Assembly: GCA_041678605.1 (NCBI GenBank)
Contig: JBAYNW010000012.1
Location: 1 to 52,860, forward strand
DNA from: JBAYNW01 sp041678605
GTDB taxonomy: Bacteria; Cyanobacteriota; Vampirovibrionia; Gastranaerophilales; Gastranaerophilaceae
DNA: 52,860 nt
Direction: 5' to 3'
Shown here: positions 33,154 to 40,653 of the stretch, piece by piece
How the letters are laid out: every line of letters begins with the position of its first letter
How positions within the stretch are numbered: the first letter of the stretch is position 1
Notes under the pieces: model-generated
Seen by the model: the letters and a program-made list of their open reading frames with translations, nothing else
Told to the model about the DNA's origin: nothing
Database searches by the model: none
Program-made: the position numbers and the translations under genes

Positions 33154-33217
33154 GGTAATTTTTTAAATGTAATTAAAAATTTACCGGTAATTTTTTAAAT
33201 ACATTTAATATTTTACC
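33154..33217. repeat. Two tandem 32-bp near-palindromic units upstream of the ATPase gene
   Basis: Units 33154-33185 and 33186-33217 abut exactly. Each begins GGTAATTTTTTAAAT and ends TTTACC, so each is close to a palindrome and the two are direct repeats. They lie 15 bp before the start codon region of the 31994 gene. Confidence 0.75.
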
Positions 33218-33244
33218 ACATAATTACAAAAAATGCAAGTAGTA

Positions 33245-33277
33245 GAGCATGCTGAAAAAGGAACTTTTTCCGCATGC
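33245..33277. other. Long hairpin downstream of leuC
   Basis: AGCATGCTGAAAAAG pairs with CTTTTTCCGCATGCT around GAA with one mismatch. No T-run follows on the minus strand. Its CTTTTTCCGCAT arm resembles the dispersed hairpins at 71-123 and 37846-37899. Confidence 0.6.
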
Positions 33278-33285
33278 TCAGCATT

Positions 33286-34545
33286 TTACTTGCAGCTTAT
33301 ATATCCGTTTAAAGCTGTATATGCCGCAACGTAAGGTGATGCAAGGTAGATAAAACTTTTTGTGTTGCCCATTCTGCCCTGAAAATTTCTGTTTTGAGTC
33401 GCAAGACAAACTTCCCCGTCACCCAAAATTCCCGCATGAACCCCAACGCAGGGTCCGCAGCCCGATGTTAGTATCGCCGCATTTGCGTCAACAAAAATAT
33501 CAATTAAACCCTCATTTAACGCCTGTTTGAAAACATCTTTTGAAGCCGGTGCAATTAACATTCTCACATCGGGGTTAACTTTTTTACCCTTCAAAATTTC
33601 TGCAACAATCCTCAAATCTTCAATTCTTCCATTAGTGCAGGTTCCGACAAAGACCTGATTGACTTTGACCCTGCCCAATTCGTCGACTGTTTTCGTATTG
33701 TCAACCGTATGCGGGCATGAAACGGTGTGTTTAATCTCATTTGCGTTGATTTTTATAGTTTTTTCATAAATTGCATCTGTGTCAGGTTTTAGTTCGGCAA
33801 ATTTATCCCCTCTGCCCCGAGATTTTAAATATTCTTTAGTTGTACTGTCAGCGGCAAATAATCCGCATTTTGCCCCGGCCTCAACCGCCATATTAGCTAA
33901 CGTAAAACGTTCCGACATAGGCATATTCTCGATTGTATCGCCCGAAAATTCCAGTGCCTTGTAGGTTGCACCGTCTGCTCCAATCATACCGATTAAGTGC
34001 AGCATTAAATCTTTTGAGCAAACTCCTTTTTGAAATTCCCCGTGGACTTCTATTTTAAAAGTAGGCGGAACTTTTAACCATGTTTTTCCCAATGCCATTG
34101 CCACGGCAATGTCTGTTGACCCCATGCCTGTCGCAAATGCCCCCAAAGCCCCTGATGTGCAGGTGTGGGAATCCGCCCCGACAAGAATTTCCCCCGGATT
34201 TACGTAATCCTCAATTAGTCTTTGGTGGCACACCCCAGCTCCGACGTCTGAAAGGACAGCACCATATTCTTTTGCAAATTCTCTCAAAACCATGTGAGTG
34301 TTGGAAAGCTCTTTTCTCGGGCTTGGGGCCGCATGGTCAATGAATAAAATCGTTTTTTGCGGATTATTCAGTTCTTTTTCCCCAATTTTTTTAAATTCCT
34401 GAATGGTTAAAGTTCCTGTTCCGTCCTGTACGGCACAAACATCGACGCCAGCGATAACTAAGTCCCCTGCTTTAAGCTGTCGGGCAGGTATGCCCGACCT
34501 ACTTGCATGTTTTGAAATTATTTTTTCTGCCAGGGTTTGTCCCAT
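33286..34545 (-). CDS. leuC: 3-isopropylmalate dehydratase/homoaconitase-type large subunit
   Basis: 419 residues from the ATG at 34545, preceded by AGAGAGG; a longer frame to 34572 has no signal. This aconitase-family 4Fe-4S enzyme has cluster cysteines in GTCTNGR and SGCGPC. GADSHTCTSGALGAFATGMGSTD is the substrate-site motif. Length and sequence fit the LeuC-2/archaeal type, which covers both isopropylmalate isomerase and homoaconitase. The homocitrate/isopropylmalate synthase gene lies two genes upstream in the same direction. No small subunit (leuD) is in the window. Confidence 0.92.
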   Translation of the reverse strand: MGQTLAEKIISKHASRSGIPARQLKAGDLVIAGVDVCAVQDGTGTLTIQEFKKIGEKELNNPQKTILFIDHAAPSPRKELSNTHMVLREFAKEYGAVLSDVGAGVCHQRLIEDYVNPGEILVGADSHTCTSGALGAFATGMGSTDIAVAMALGKTWLKVPPTFKIEVHGEFQKGVCSKDLMLHLIGMIGADGATYKALEFSGDTIENMPMSERFTLANMAVEAGAKCGLFAADSTTKEYLKSRGRGDKFAELKPDTDAIYEKTIKINANEIKHTVSCPHTVDNTKTVDELGRVKVNQVFVGTCTNGRIEDLRIVAEILKGKKVNPDVRMLIAPASKDVFKQALNEGLIDIFVDANAAILTSGCGPCVGVHAGILGDGEVCLATQNRNFQGRMGNTKSFIYLASPYVAAYTALNGYISCK

Positions 34546-34592
34546 ATTTTGCCTCTCTTTTAATTTTGGCACTTAAAAACCGCCATATTTTG

Positions 34593-35003
34593 TTAATTTT
34601 TTTCTTTTGCTTTGAGTCTATCAAATATTTTTATTTGCTGTTTTACTTTTCTTTTTTTAAATATATTTTTCACACCTTTAATAATGTTTTGGGTTGTAAT
34701 GCCTTTTTTGAAGAGAGAATTATTTTTTAACTTGAACGAACATTCCATATCGTACGTCATATCTCCAATATCTCCCAACGTTTTTCGTACAATAATTTTT
34801 AAAGAATTATCATTACTGAGAAAATTATTTTTTGCCCGCATCGAAATTTCAACAGTGTCATCGAACATCCTCATTAGCTGTCTTCTGGCTGCTAAAATTG
34901 TTTGTTCTTCTTTATCACCAAGAAGTTTTTTTACTTCTGCAAAATCAATTCTTTCAAATTTTGTTCCAAAGGTTGGGGATTTTTGGCATGCTTTAATTTC
35001 CAT
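34593..35003 (-). CDS. Small protein with N-terminal PTFG motif
   Basis: 136 residues from the ATG at 35003, where AAAGGAGA gives a good Shine-Dalgarno; the upstream 33 codons are unlikely to be translated. MEIKACQKSPTFGTKFERIDF carries the same kind of (S/P)xFG motif as the proteins at 442 and 2510. The rest is charged and helical with a very basic C terminus. No function is known. It lies between leuC and the synthase gene, all on the minus strand, so it is probably co-transcribed. Confidence 0.7.
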   Translation of the reverse strand: MEIKACQKSPTFGTKFERIDFAEVKKLLGDKEEQTILAARRQLMRMFDDTVEISMRAKNNFLSNDNSLKIIVRKTLGDIGDMTYDMECSFKLKNNSLFKKGITTQNIIKGVKNIFKKRKVKQQIKIFDRLKAKEKN

Positions 35004-35098
35004 ATTATTTTTCTCCTTTACTTTATTATAATAAAAACAAACAAAATAAAAATTGCTATTGATTTTTATAGAGTTTGACAAGTAAACTTTTTGGATAT

Positions 35099-36397
35099 TC
35101 AAATAATTTTATGTTCTGACTTATCTTTTTCAACCCGTTCTTTAATTGCACCTTTAGGCTCGTAGTATGGTGAAACGGTCATTATTTTTGCCGCAATATC
35201 AGGATAATGGTAAATAAACTTTAACTCGCTGTCGGTCAAAGGTTTTTGGGTATGAACATTCGCATAACGTGCAAGTTCAAGGATGTTCCTTGCCTCGTGT
35301 TCGTCTTTGAACTCAAGTTCAAGCCCTTCATATACGTTCCTGAACCCTTTAATTCCGCCATATTCGCCGACTGTAATCATCCTTCCCGTTTCGATAATTT
35401 CAGGTTCGCCTCGTCCCAGTTCTTCAAAATCGTAAAGTTCATAGTTTCTTCTGTCTTTTAAAGCACCGTCTGCGTGGATTCCGGATTCGTGTGCAAAGGC
35501 GTTATTTCCCACGGCGGGCTGATTTATCGGGATTGAAACTCCAAATGCGTAAGCGGTATATTTTGCCAGTTTCCAAGCTTTGCTTAAATCAATTTGAGGG
35601 TCAATTTCATATTTATCCTTAAAGCCGCTTGATTTTAAAACGGCCAAAAGACAGGAAATTAAATCGGCGTTTCCGGCTCTCTCGCCCATCCCGTTTATTG
35701 CGGTGTTGATATAGGCGTTCATTCCAGCTTCAATTGCGGCTTTCGCACCCATAACCGAACATCCGACGGCCATTCCAAGGTCATTGTGAAAATGCGTTTC
35801 AACATCTATTTGTGCTTCCTTTGCAATTCTGTAAATTCTGTCATAGGCTGTTTTCGGGTCATCAAAGCCCAGTGTATCGCAGTATCTGAAGCGGTTTGCC
35901 CCGCAGGCTTTGGAAGCTTTTGCATATTTTATCAAAAATTCTATGTCACTTCTGGATGCATCCTCCGCATTTACGCCGATTATTTCAGCACCCTTTGAAA
36001 CTGCACATTCCACGGCCTCACAGGTTATTTTTAAAATATCGTTGGAGGTTTTTTTGCCATGGTATTTGCCGTTTATCATCTGAATGGAAGTTGATTGGGA
36101 TAAATTAAGGTTTTTAAGCATGGGAACATTTTTGAAAGAGAGTTCTACATCATCAGCTATTGCCCTCATCCATCCTGAAAGTTTTGTTTTTTTGATAATT
36201 CCACGCTCTACAAGTTCCAGATTTCCGTTTAAATAATTAAGTTCGTGTCGAGTGGTCGGAAACCCGAATTCTGACTGGGATATACCCATATCGTCAAGCA
36301 TAAGATTTATAACTGTTTTTTGCAGTTTTGCAAGTCCCAGTCTGGAAGTTTGCACCCCATCTCTATTTGTTACATCAATAAAATATATTTTCCCCAT
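35099..36397 (-). CDS. Homocitrate/2-isopropylmalate synthase family protein
   Basis: 432 residues. A DRE-TIM metallolyase barrel that condenses acetyl-CoA with a 2-oxo acid: DVTNRDGVQ is the DxxxRDGxQ catalytic motif, THFHNDLGMAVG holds the metal-binding HxH region, and NAFAHESGIHADGALKD is the family signature. It lacks the C-terminal LeuA regulatory domain, as in NifV/homocitrate synthases. GAGGAC precedes the ATG. Its pairing with leuC suggests that both act in one 2-oxoacid elongation route (leucine, lysine or homocitrate); sequence alone does not decide which. Confidence 0.88.
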   Translation of the reverse strand: MGKIYFIDVTNRDGVQTSRLGLAKLQKTVINLMLDDMGISQSEFGFPTTRHELNYLNGNLELVERGIIKKTKLSGWMRAIADDVELSFKNVPMLKNLNLSQSTSIQMINGKYHGKKTSNDILKITCEAVECAVSKGAEIIGVNAEDASRSDIEFLIKYAKASKACGANRFRYCDTLGFDDPKTAYDRIYRIAKEAQIDVETHFHNDLGMAVGCSVMGAKAAIEAGMNAYINTAINGMGERAGNADLISCLLAVLKSSGFKDKYEIDPQIDLSKAWKLAKYTAYAFGVSIPINQPAVGNNAFAHESGIHADGALKDRRNYELYDFEELGRGEPEIIETGRMITVGEYGGIKGFRNVYEGLELEFKDEHEARNILELARYANVHTQKPLTDSELKFIYHYPDIAAKIMTVSPYYEPKGAIKERVEKDKSEHKII

Positions 36398-36512
36398 ATT
36401 TTGTCCTCATTTGCTTTATTCCCATATTATACACGAAAATTTGCTCGATTTGAATATTGAAAAAAAGGTGTTATGCTATTGTTGTAGTAAACAGACAGGA
36501 GGAAGTAAAGAG

Positions 36513-37202
36513 ATGAAAAAGGTAGGTTTATTGGGAGGTTTGAGTCCTGAATCAACGGTTGAGTATTACAAAATTATTAATTCGGAAGTCCGAAAAGTAT
36601 TTGGAGGATGTTCTTCTGCGGAACTCATTATCGAAAGTTTTAATTTCAGAGAGATTGAAAAAATGCAGTTTGAGGGCAAATGGAATGAATTAGCTGAAAA
36701 GTTAAGTCGGGCGGCTCAAAATCTTGAACGCTGCGGTGCTGAATGTGTTGCCATTTGTACAAATTTGATGCACAAAGTCGCTCCTGCGGTTCAAAAAAGC
36801 GTTTCTGTTCCGTTAATTCATATGGTTGACTCTGTTGCGGCTGAAATCCAAAAACAAAAAATGAGCAAAGTCGGGCTTTTAGGTACTATTTTCACGATGG
36901 AAGAAGACTTTTATTCAAAAAAATTAATGGATGAGTACAATATCGAAACAATTATCCCGAAAAAAGACGATAGGGAAGAGGTAAACAGGGTTATTTACAA
37001 AGAACTTTGCTGCGGAATCATAAAAGAAAAATCCAAACAAAAATATTTGGAAATTATAAGCAAAATGAAAAAAGCAGGAGCTCAGGGAGTTATTCTGGGG
37101 TGTACGGAAATTCCTCTGATGATTACTCGAGCTGACATTCCTGTGTTAGATACAACAAAAATTCATGCAATGAGTATTGTTGAGAGGTTAATGAAAGGTT
37201 AG
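36513..37202 (+). CDS. Aspartate/glutamate racemase family protein
   Basis: 229 residues from the ATG at 36513, preceded by AGGAGGAAG; the open frame extends upstream to 36252 but overlaps the divergent gene. KVGLLGGLSPEST at the start and the two catalytic cysteines in AICTNLMHK and LGCTEIPL mark the cofactor-independent Asp/Glu racemases, which supply D-amino acids. An AGCC/GGTTGCT hairpin plus T8 after the stop (about 37203-37248) looks like a terminator. Confidence 0.92.
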   Translation: MKKVGLLGGLSPESTVEYYKIINSEVRKVFGGCSSAELIIESFNFREIEKMQFEGKWNELAEKLSRAAQNLERCGAECVAICTNLMHKVAPAVQKSVSVPLIHMVDSVAAEIQKQKMSKVGLLGTIFTMEEDFYSKKLMDEYNIETIIPKKDDREEVNRVIYKELCCGIIKEKSKQKYLEIISKMKKAGAQGVILGCTEIPLMITRADIPVLDTTKIHAMSIVERLMKG

Positions 37203-37248
37203 ACAGCCTTCTTTATTTCTACACGAAAAAGAGGTTGCTTTTTTTTCA
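37203..37248 (+). terminator. Probable terminator of the racemase gene
   Basis: AGCCTTCTTT pairs imperfectly with AAAGAGGTTGCT, followed by eight T. The T-run overlaps the spacer of the next promoter (TTGCTT at 37235-37240, TAATAT at 37257-37262). Confidence 0.5.
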
Positions 37249-37268
37249 AAAATTGCTAATATATTAAT

Positions 37269-37835
37269 ATGAAAAAATTTCTTTTAATAGTATTTTTAAT
37301 TCTTTTCGGTGCAAATACGTCTTTTGCGAAGGAAACTGATTACAGACAGGTTTACATGGACTTGCAGGTTCCTGCGTTTTCTTATGTCCATGGTATAGAT
37401 CCGGGGCAGTATTACGATAATAAAAATGCCACATATTCAATTTACCCGCTTTTCAAGCTTGCTTCGCCGATTTATTTCAAAACGGTTATGATTGTGCCGG
37501 GGTATTACGATTTAACTCCCACAACCCATAAAGGCGACCCTTACGTGCTTTTTAAACAGCAGGGAGTTGTAAGATACATAATTCCGGCTTACGACAAGGA
37601 GCTTGTTCCGGAAGGCTTTTATGAAACCCATGTTCGGCAGCCGAAATTAACCATAATGCAAAAAATGAATAAAAATTTCTATACTTTTTTGGGCAAACAT
37701 TTTAAAAGTACCCAAAGAAAACCCGCTGTGCAAACTTATCTGGAGGTAAATGATTTGGATAACAAATTTGTGTCAATTATCGTCTACTACGGACCTTACA
37801 GATATTATACGATTTTCAGAACTGTGCAGTTATAA
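37269..37835 (+). CDS. Secreted protein of unknown function
   Basis: 188 residues. A clear signal peptide (MKKFLLIVFLILFGANTSFA) would be cut after residue 20. The mature protein is rich in Tyr and aromatic beta-like segments (YFKTVMIVPGYYDLTP, FVSIIVYYGPYRYYTIF). No domain is recognised. TAATAT lies 6 bp before the ATG with TTGCTT 16 bp further upstream and no Shine-Dalgarno, so the mRNA is probably leaderless. Confidence 0.75.
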   Translation: MKKFLLIVFLILFGANTSFAKETDYRQVYMDLQVPAFSYVHGIDPGQYYDNKNATYSIYPLFKLASPIYFKTVMIVPGYYDLTPTTHKGDPYVLFKQQGVVRYIIPAYDKELVPEGFYETHVRQPKLTIMQKMNKNFYTFLGKHFKSTQRKPAVQTYLEVNDLDNKFVSIIVYYGPYRYYTIFRTVQL

Positions 37836-37845
37836 ACGTATTCGC

Positions 37846-37899
37846 CGGATTTAAAAAAGGTCTAAAAATTGTCATGTTTAGACCTTTTTCCGCATCCTC
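37846..37899. repeat. Dispersed hairpin repeat, copy 2, acting as terminator
   Basis: AAAAAGGTCTAAA (37854-37866) pairs perfectly with TTTAGACCTTTTT (37877-37889), flanked by CGGATTT and CCGCATCCTC as at 71-123. It lies just after the 37269 gene and runs into the hydE promoter (TATAAT 37906-37911). Confidence 0.75.
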
Positions 37900-37917
37900 T
37901 TATGCTATAATTTAGAA

Positions 37918-38955
37918 ATGATTGACAAAATTCTTAAAAAGGCCGAAGAAACTCATGAACTCACAAAAGACGAAATTGTGGGTTTGTTAAAATTACCTCT
38001 CACCTCCCACCTCTCACCTCTCACTGAAGCAGCAAATCGTGTACGTAAAAAATATGTCGGCGATGAAGTCCATCTTCGGGGGTTGATAGAGTTTTCAAAT
38101 TACTGCAGGCAAAATTGTCTTTATTGCGGATTCAGACGCGATAATAAAAAACTGACAAGGTACCGGCTCACAGAAGACCAGATTATCAAATTTGCCAAAG
38201 ATGCGAGCGAACAGGGCTATAAAACAGTTGTACTCCAATCCGGCGAGGATTCATATTATACAGTTGATAAGATGAAAAAAATTATTTCTGAAATCAAAAA
38301 ATTTGAACTGGCGATTACTCTCAGTATCGGCGAAAAAACTTTCGACGAATACAAAGCCTACAAAGAAGCGGGGGCCGACAGATACTTAATAAGAATTGAA
38401 ACAACCGACAAAAAATTATACTCAAAACTCGACCCTGAAATGGATTGGCAAAACCGTTTGAAATGCCTTGAAGACTTGAGAAAATTGGGTTATGAGATAG
38501 GTACGGGCTGTCTTGTCGGCTTGCCTGAGCAAACTTTGGAATCTCTGGCTGATGATATTTTGTTTTTTAAGGAAATTAATGCCGATATGATTGGGATAGG
38601 GCCGTTTATTCCAAATGAAAACACGCCGATGAAGAGCGAAAAAGGCGGTGAGTTTGAACTTGCACTAAGGGTTATGTCAATTACAAGACTTTTGCTGCCA
38701 GATATAAACATTCCGGCTACAACCGCAATGGAAACCTTGAATCCGAATGGACGGCTCATTGCACTTCAATCAGGTGCAAACGTTGTTATGCCAAACGTTA
38801 CACAGGGCGATTATCGAAAATTTTACGAAATTTACCCTGGGAAAATTTGCATTAACGATACCCCTGAAAAATGCAGAGGTTGTATCGGCGGAAAAATTCA
38901 AAGCATCGGCCGCACCGTTTCAACCGAGTACGGATTTAGAAAAAAACTTACGTGA
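37918..38955 (+). CDS. hydE: [FeFe]-hydrogenase maturase HydE (radical SAM)
   Basis: 345 residues. HydE is a radical SAM enzyme in H-cluster assembly. The cluster motif CRQNCLYC (C63, C67, C70) follows RGLIEFSN. GTGCLVGLPEQT, IGIGPFIP and NVMPNVTQGDYR are typical of HydE. A further pair, CRGC, lies near the C terminus. Residues 27-36 (PLTSHLSPLT) are encoded by an intergenic-type tandem repeat. TATAAT ends 6 bp before the ATG and no Shine-Dalgarno is present. HydF, HydG and the hydrogenase are not in the window. The related biotin-synthase-like PylB/MqnC groups fit less well. Confidence 0.88.
   Translation: MIDKILKKAEETHELTKDEIVGLLKLPLTSHLSPLTEAANRVRKKYVGDEVHLRGLIEFSNYCRQNCLYCGFRRDNKKLTRYRLTEDQIIKFAKDASEQGYKTVVLQSGEDSYYTVDKMKKIISEIKKFELAITLSIGEKTFDEYKAYKEAGADRYLIRIETTDKKLYSKLDPEMDWQNRLKCLEDLRKLGYEIGTGCLVGLPEQTLESLADDILFFKEINADMIGIGPFIPNENTPMKSEKGGEFELALRVMSITRLLLPDINIPATTAMETLNPNGRLIALQSGANVVMPNVTQGDYRKFYEIYPGKICINDTPEKCRGCIGGKIQSIGRTVSTEYGFRKKLT
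37996..38025. repeat. Intergenic-type tandem repeat inside hydE
   Basis: CCTCTCACCTCCCACC / TCTCACCTCTCACT units with a period near 7 bp. It is the reverse complement of the run at 23513-23543 and translates in frame as residues 27-36. Confidence 0.65.
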
Positions 38956-39736
38956 ACGAGTGAAGTTTTCTGGCTAAGTCTTCTTTTGTGATGTAACCGT
39001 CGTGATTTACATCCAGACCCGTATTTGCTGCGTAATATTTTGAGCCTGACGTTGTCAATACGTCCTTTTTCGCATATCCTGGCAAAAATACCAGAGCATA
39101 AAGCGTGCCCGCGTCTATTTTATCGTCTTTCTTAAATCCGGCTTGTTGTTTTGCCATTTTAAGATATTCTTCAAAATAATCCATTTGTTTTTCTGCACTC
39201 ATGCTTCTGAATTGTTCAGGAGTCACATTTGTGCCCATTCTTTTGTTTAAATTTTTTAATGTAGAAGGCATAGCTTGGAAAGTTCCTGATGCTCCACCGT
39301 TTTCATTTAAGGCCGCAGGGTTTCCGCCTGATTCAGCATATATTAATGATTGCAAATCTTTTGAATTGTAACCATTTTCGGCAGCAATTTTATCCAATTT
39401 GGAACAGCATTCTTTAGAGAGCTTCATTGGCGGAGTCTTCTTCTTTATTAAACCAAAGAAATAACTTCTAGGTTTATTAAACATATTAGGCATTCCCAGA
39501 GCAAACATATTTGGTGTTTTAGCAAACATAGCCATCAAATCTTGCTGTTGTTGCATCATTATCAACATAAAATCCATGTTTGCAAAATTTTTGTTAAAAG
39601 GATTAGAGCCCGTAAAATAGCCATTGAAAGCACTAATGCCAAAATCTGGAGACATAAAATTCCCCATGGAATAATTTGTATTCAGAGCGGATGTCGTATT
39701 GACATTATTTACTTTATAAATATCGTTAATCCCCAA
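38948..39736 (-). CDS. Lytic-transglycosylase-like protein with a C-terminal EF-hand loop
   Basis: 262 residues from a TTG at 39736, supported by AAAGGAGA 8-9 nt upstream. The N-terminal 100 residues are Asn/Phe/Met-rich without a signal peptide. Residues 105-230 resemble an SLT/lysozyme-like domain: LIYAESGGNPAALNENGGASG with likely catalytic Glu135, then FQAMPSTL. The last 25 residues hold a calcium-binding loop, D242-V-N-H-D-G-Y-I-T-K-E-D253. MSPDFGIS near the N terminus recalls the PxFG motif of other proteins here. It probably acts on peptidoglycan, perhaps calcium-dependently (inference). It overlaps hydE by 8 bp, convergently. Confidence 0.75.
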   Translation of the reverse strand: MGINDIYKVNNVNTTSALNTNYSMGNFMSPDFGISAFNGYFTGSNPFNKNFANMDFMLIMMQQQQDLMAMFAKTPNMFALGMPNMFNKPRSYFFGLIKKKTPPMKLSKECCSKLDKIAAENGYNSKDLQSLIYAESGGNPAALNENGGASGTFQAMPSTLKNLNKRMGTNVTPEQFRSMSAEKQMDYFEEYLKMAKQQAGFKKDDKIDAGTLYALVFLPGYAKKDVLTTSGSKYYAANTGLDVNHDGYITKEDLARKLHSFT

Positions 39737-39816
39737 TGTAGAATCTCCTTTAAAATATCCTTATATTTATATAAAGTATTTTTGTGTAAAAAAATTGCCC
39801 GTTTTTTAACAAAATC

Positions 39817-39845
39817 TTTACGAATGTAAATTATTTAGGTATAAT
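39817..39845 (+). promoter_or_regulatory. Promoter of the WecG/TagA gene (leaderless geometry)
   Basis: TTTACG (39817-39822), a 17-bp spacer and TATAAT (39840-39845), then 7 bp to the ATG at 39853. Confidence 0.6.
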
Positions 39846-39852
39846 CTTGATT

Positions 39853-40599
39853 ATGGATAGAAATATTGTCAAATTATTGGGGTTCAATGTAGATACTTTT
39901 GATTTTGAAAGTGCCGTCAGTTATGCAAAAAATTTGATTTCAACCAAAAAAGGCGGACAGATTGTTACGATTAATCCGGAAATGATTGAAACAGGCTTAA
40001 AAAGCCCATATTTTGCTGAAATTTTAAACAATGCCGATTTAATTATCCCTGACGGAGTCGGAATTAAAATCGGGCTAAAAATCAAGGGGATTAACGCTGA
40101 AAGAATTGCGGGGATTGAATTTGCCCACAGATTAATCGAAGAATGTTCCAAAGATGGATTTTCTATAGGTTTGGTAGGTGCAAAACCCAATATACTTAAA
40201 AAAGCGACTAAAAACTTGAAAGCGGAGTTCAAAAAATTAAACATTGTTTATGCTCAGGATGGGTATTTTCAAGACACTCAAAGAGTTTTGTCAAAGTTAA
40301 GGGAAAAATCGCCGCAGCTTGTTTTGGTTGCACTGGGTTCTCCAAAACAGGAGGAATTTATTTATGAAGCAGGAAAACTTTTGCCGGAGGCCGTTATGAT
40401 TGGAGTAGGCGGAAGCTTTGATGTTTGGTCCGGCGAGGTCGAAAGGGCTCCTGAACTTTACCAAAAACTGGGGATTGAATGGCTTTACAGGACTGTAAAA
40501 GAGCCTCAAAGGCTTAAGAGGATTTTCCCTACTTTACCCAGATTTATTTTAAGGGTATTATTTGATAGGGAACAGGAAACGGGGAAAAGGGAACTGTAA
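39853..40599 (+). CDS. WecG/TagA/CpsF-family glycosyltransferase
   Basis: 248 residues from the ATG at 39853; a TTG two codons earlier is also open, but the promoter spacing favours the ATG. GT26-family enzymes add ManNAc-type sugars to undecaprenyl-linked intermediates. TINPEMIETGLKSP, NADLIIPDGVGI, SIGLVGAKP, VALGSPKQE and GVGGSFDVWSGEVERAPE are the family motifs. The last 12 residues (DREQETGKREL) lie in a GGGAAACGGGGAAAAGGG repeat like that in the intergenic modules. It precedes the transketolase half-gene and probably shares its mRNA. Confidence 0.92.
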   Translation: MDRNIVKLLGFNVDTFDFESAVSYAKNLISTKKGGQIVTINPEMIETGLKSPYFAEILNNADLIIPDGVGIKIGLKIKGINAERIAGIEFAHRLIEECSKDGFSIGLVGAKPNILKKATKNLKAEFKKLNIVYAQDGYFQDTQRVLSKLREKSPQLVLVALGSPKQEEFIYEAGKLLPEAVMIGVGGSFDVWSGEVERAPELYQKLGIEWLYRTVKEPQRLKRIFPTLPRFILRVLFDREQETGKREL

Positions 40600-40653
40600 T
40601 ATGGGTTTTAGAAGTAGGTTGGCCTTTCCAGCCCAACAGCATAAGGACTAAAA

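Noticed and set aside
36252..36512. N-terminal extension of the Asp/Glu racemase
   Set aside because: It would overlap the divergent synthase gene and lacks a start signal; AGGAGGAAG lies before the ATG at 36513.
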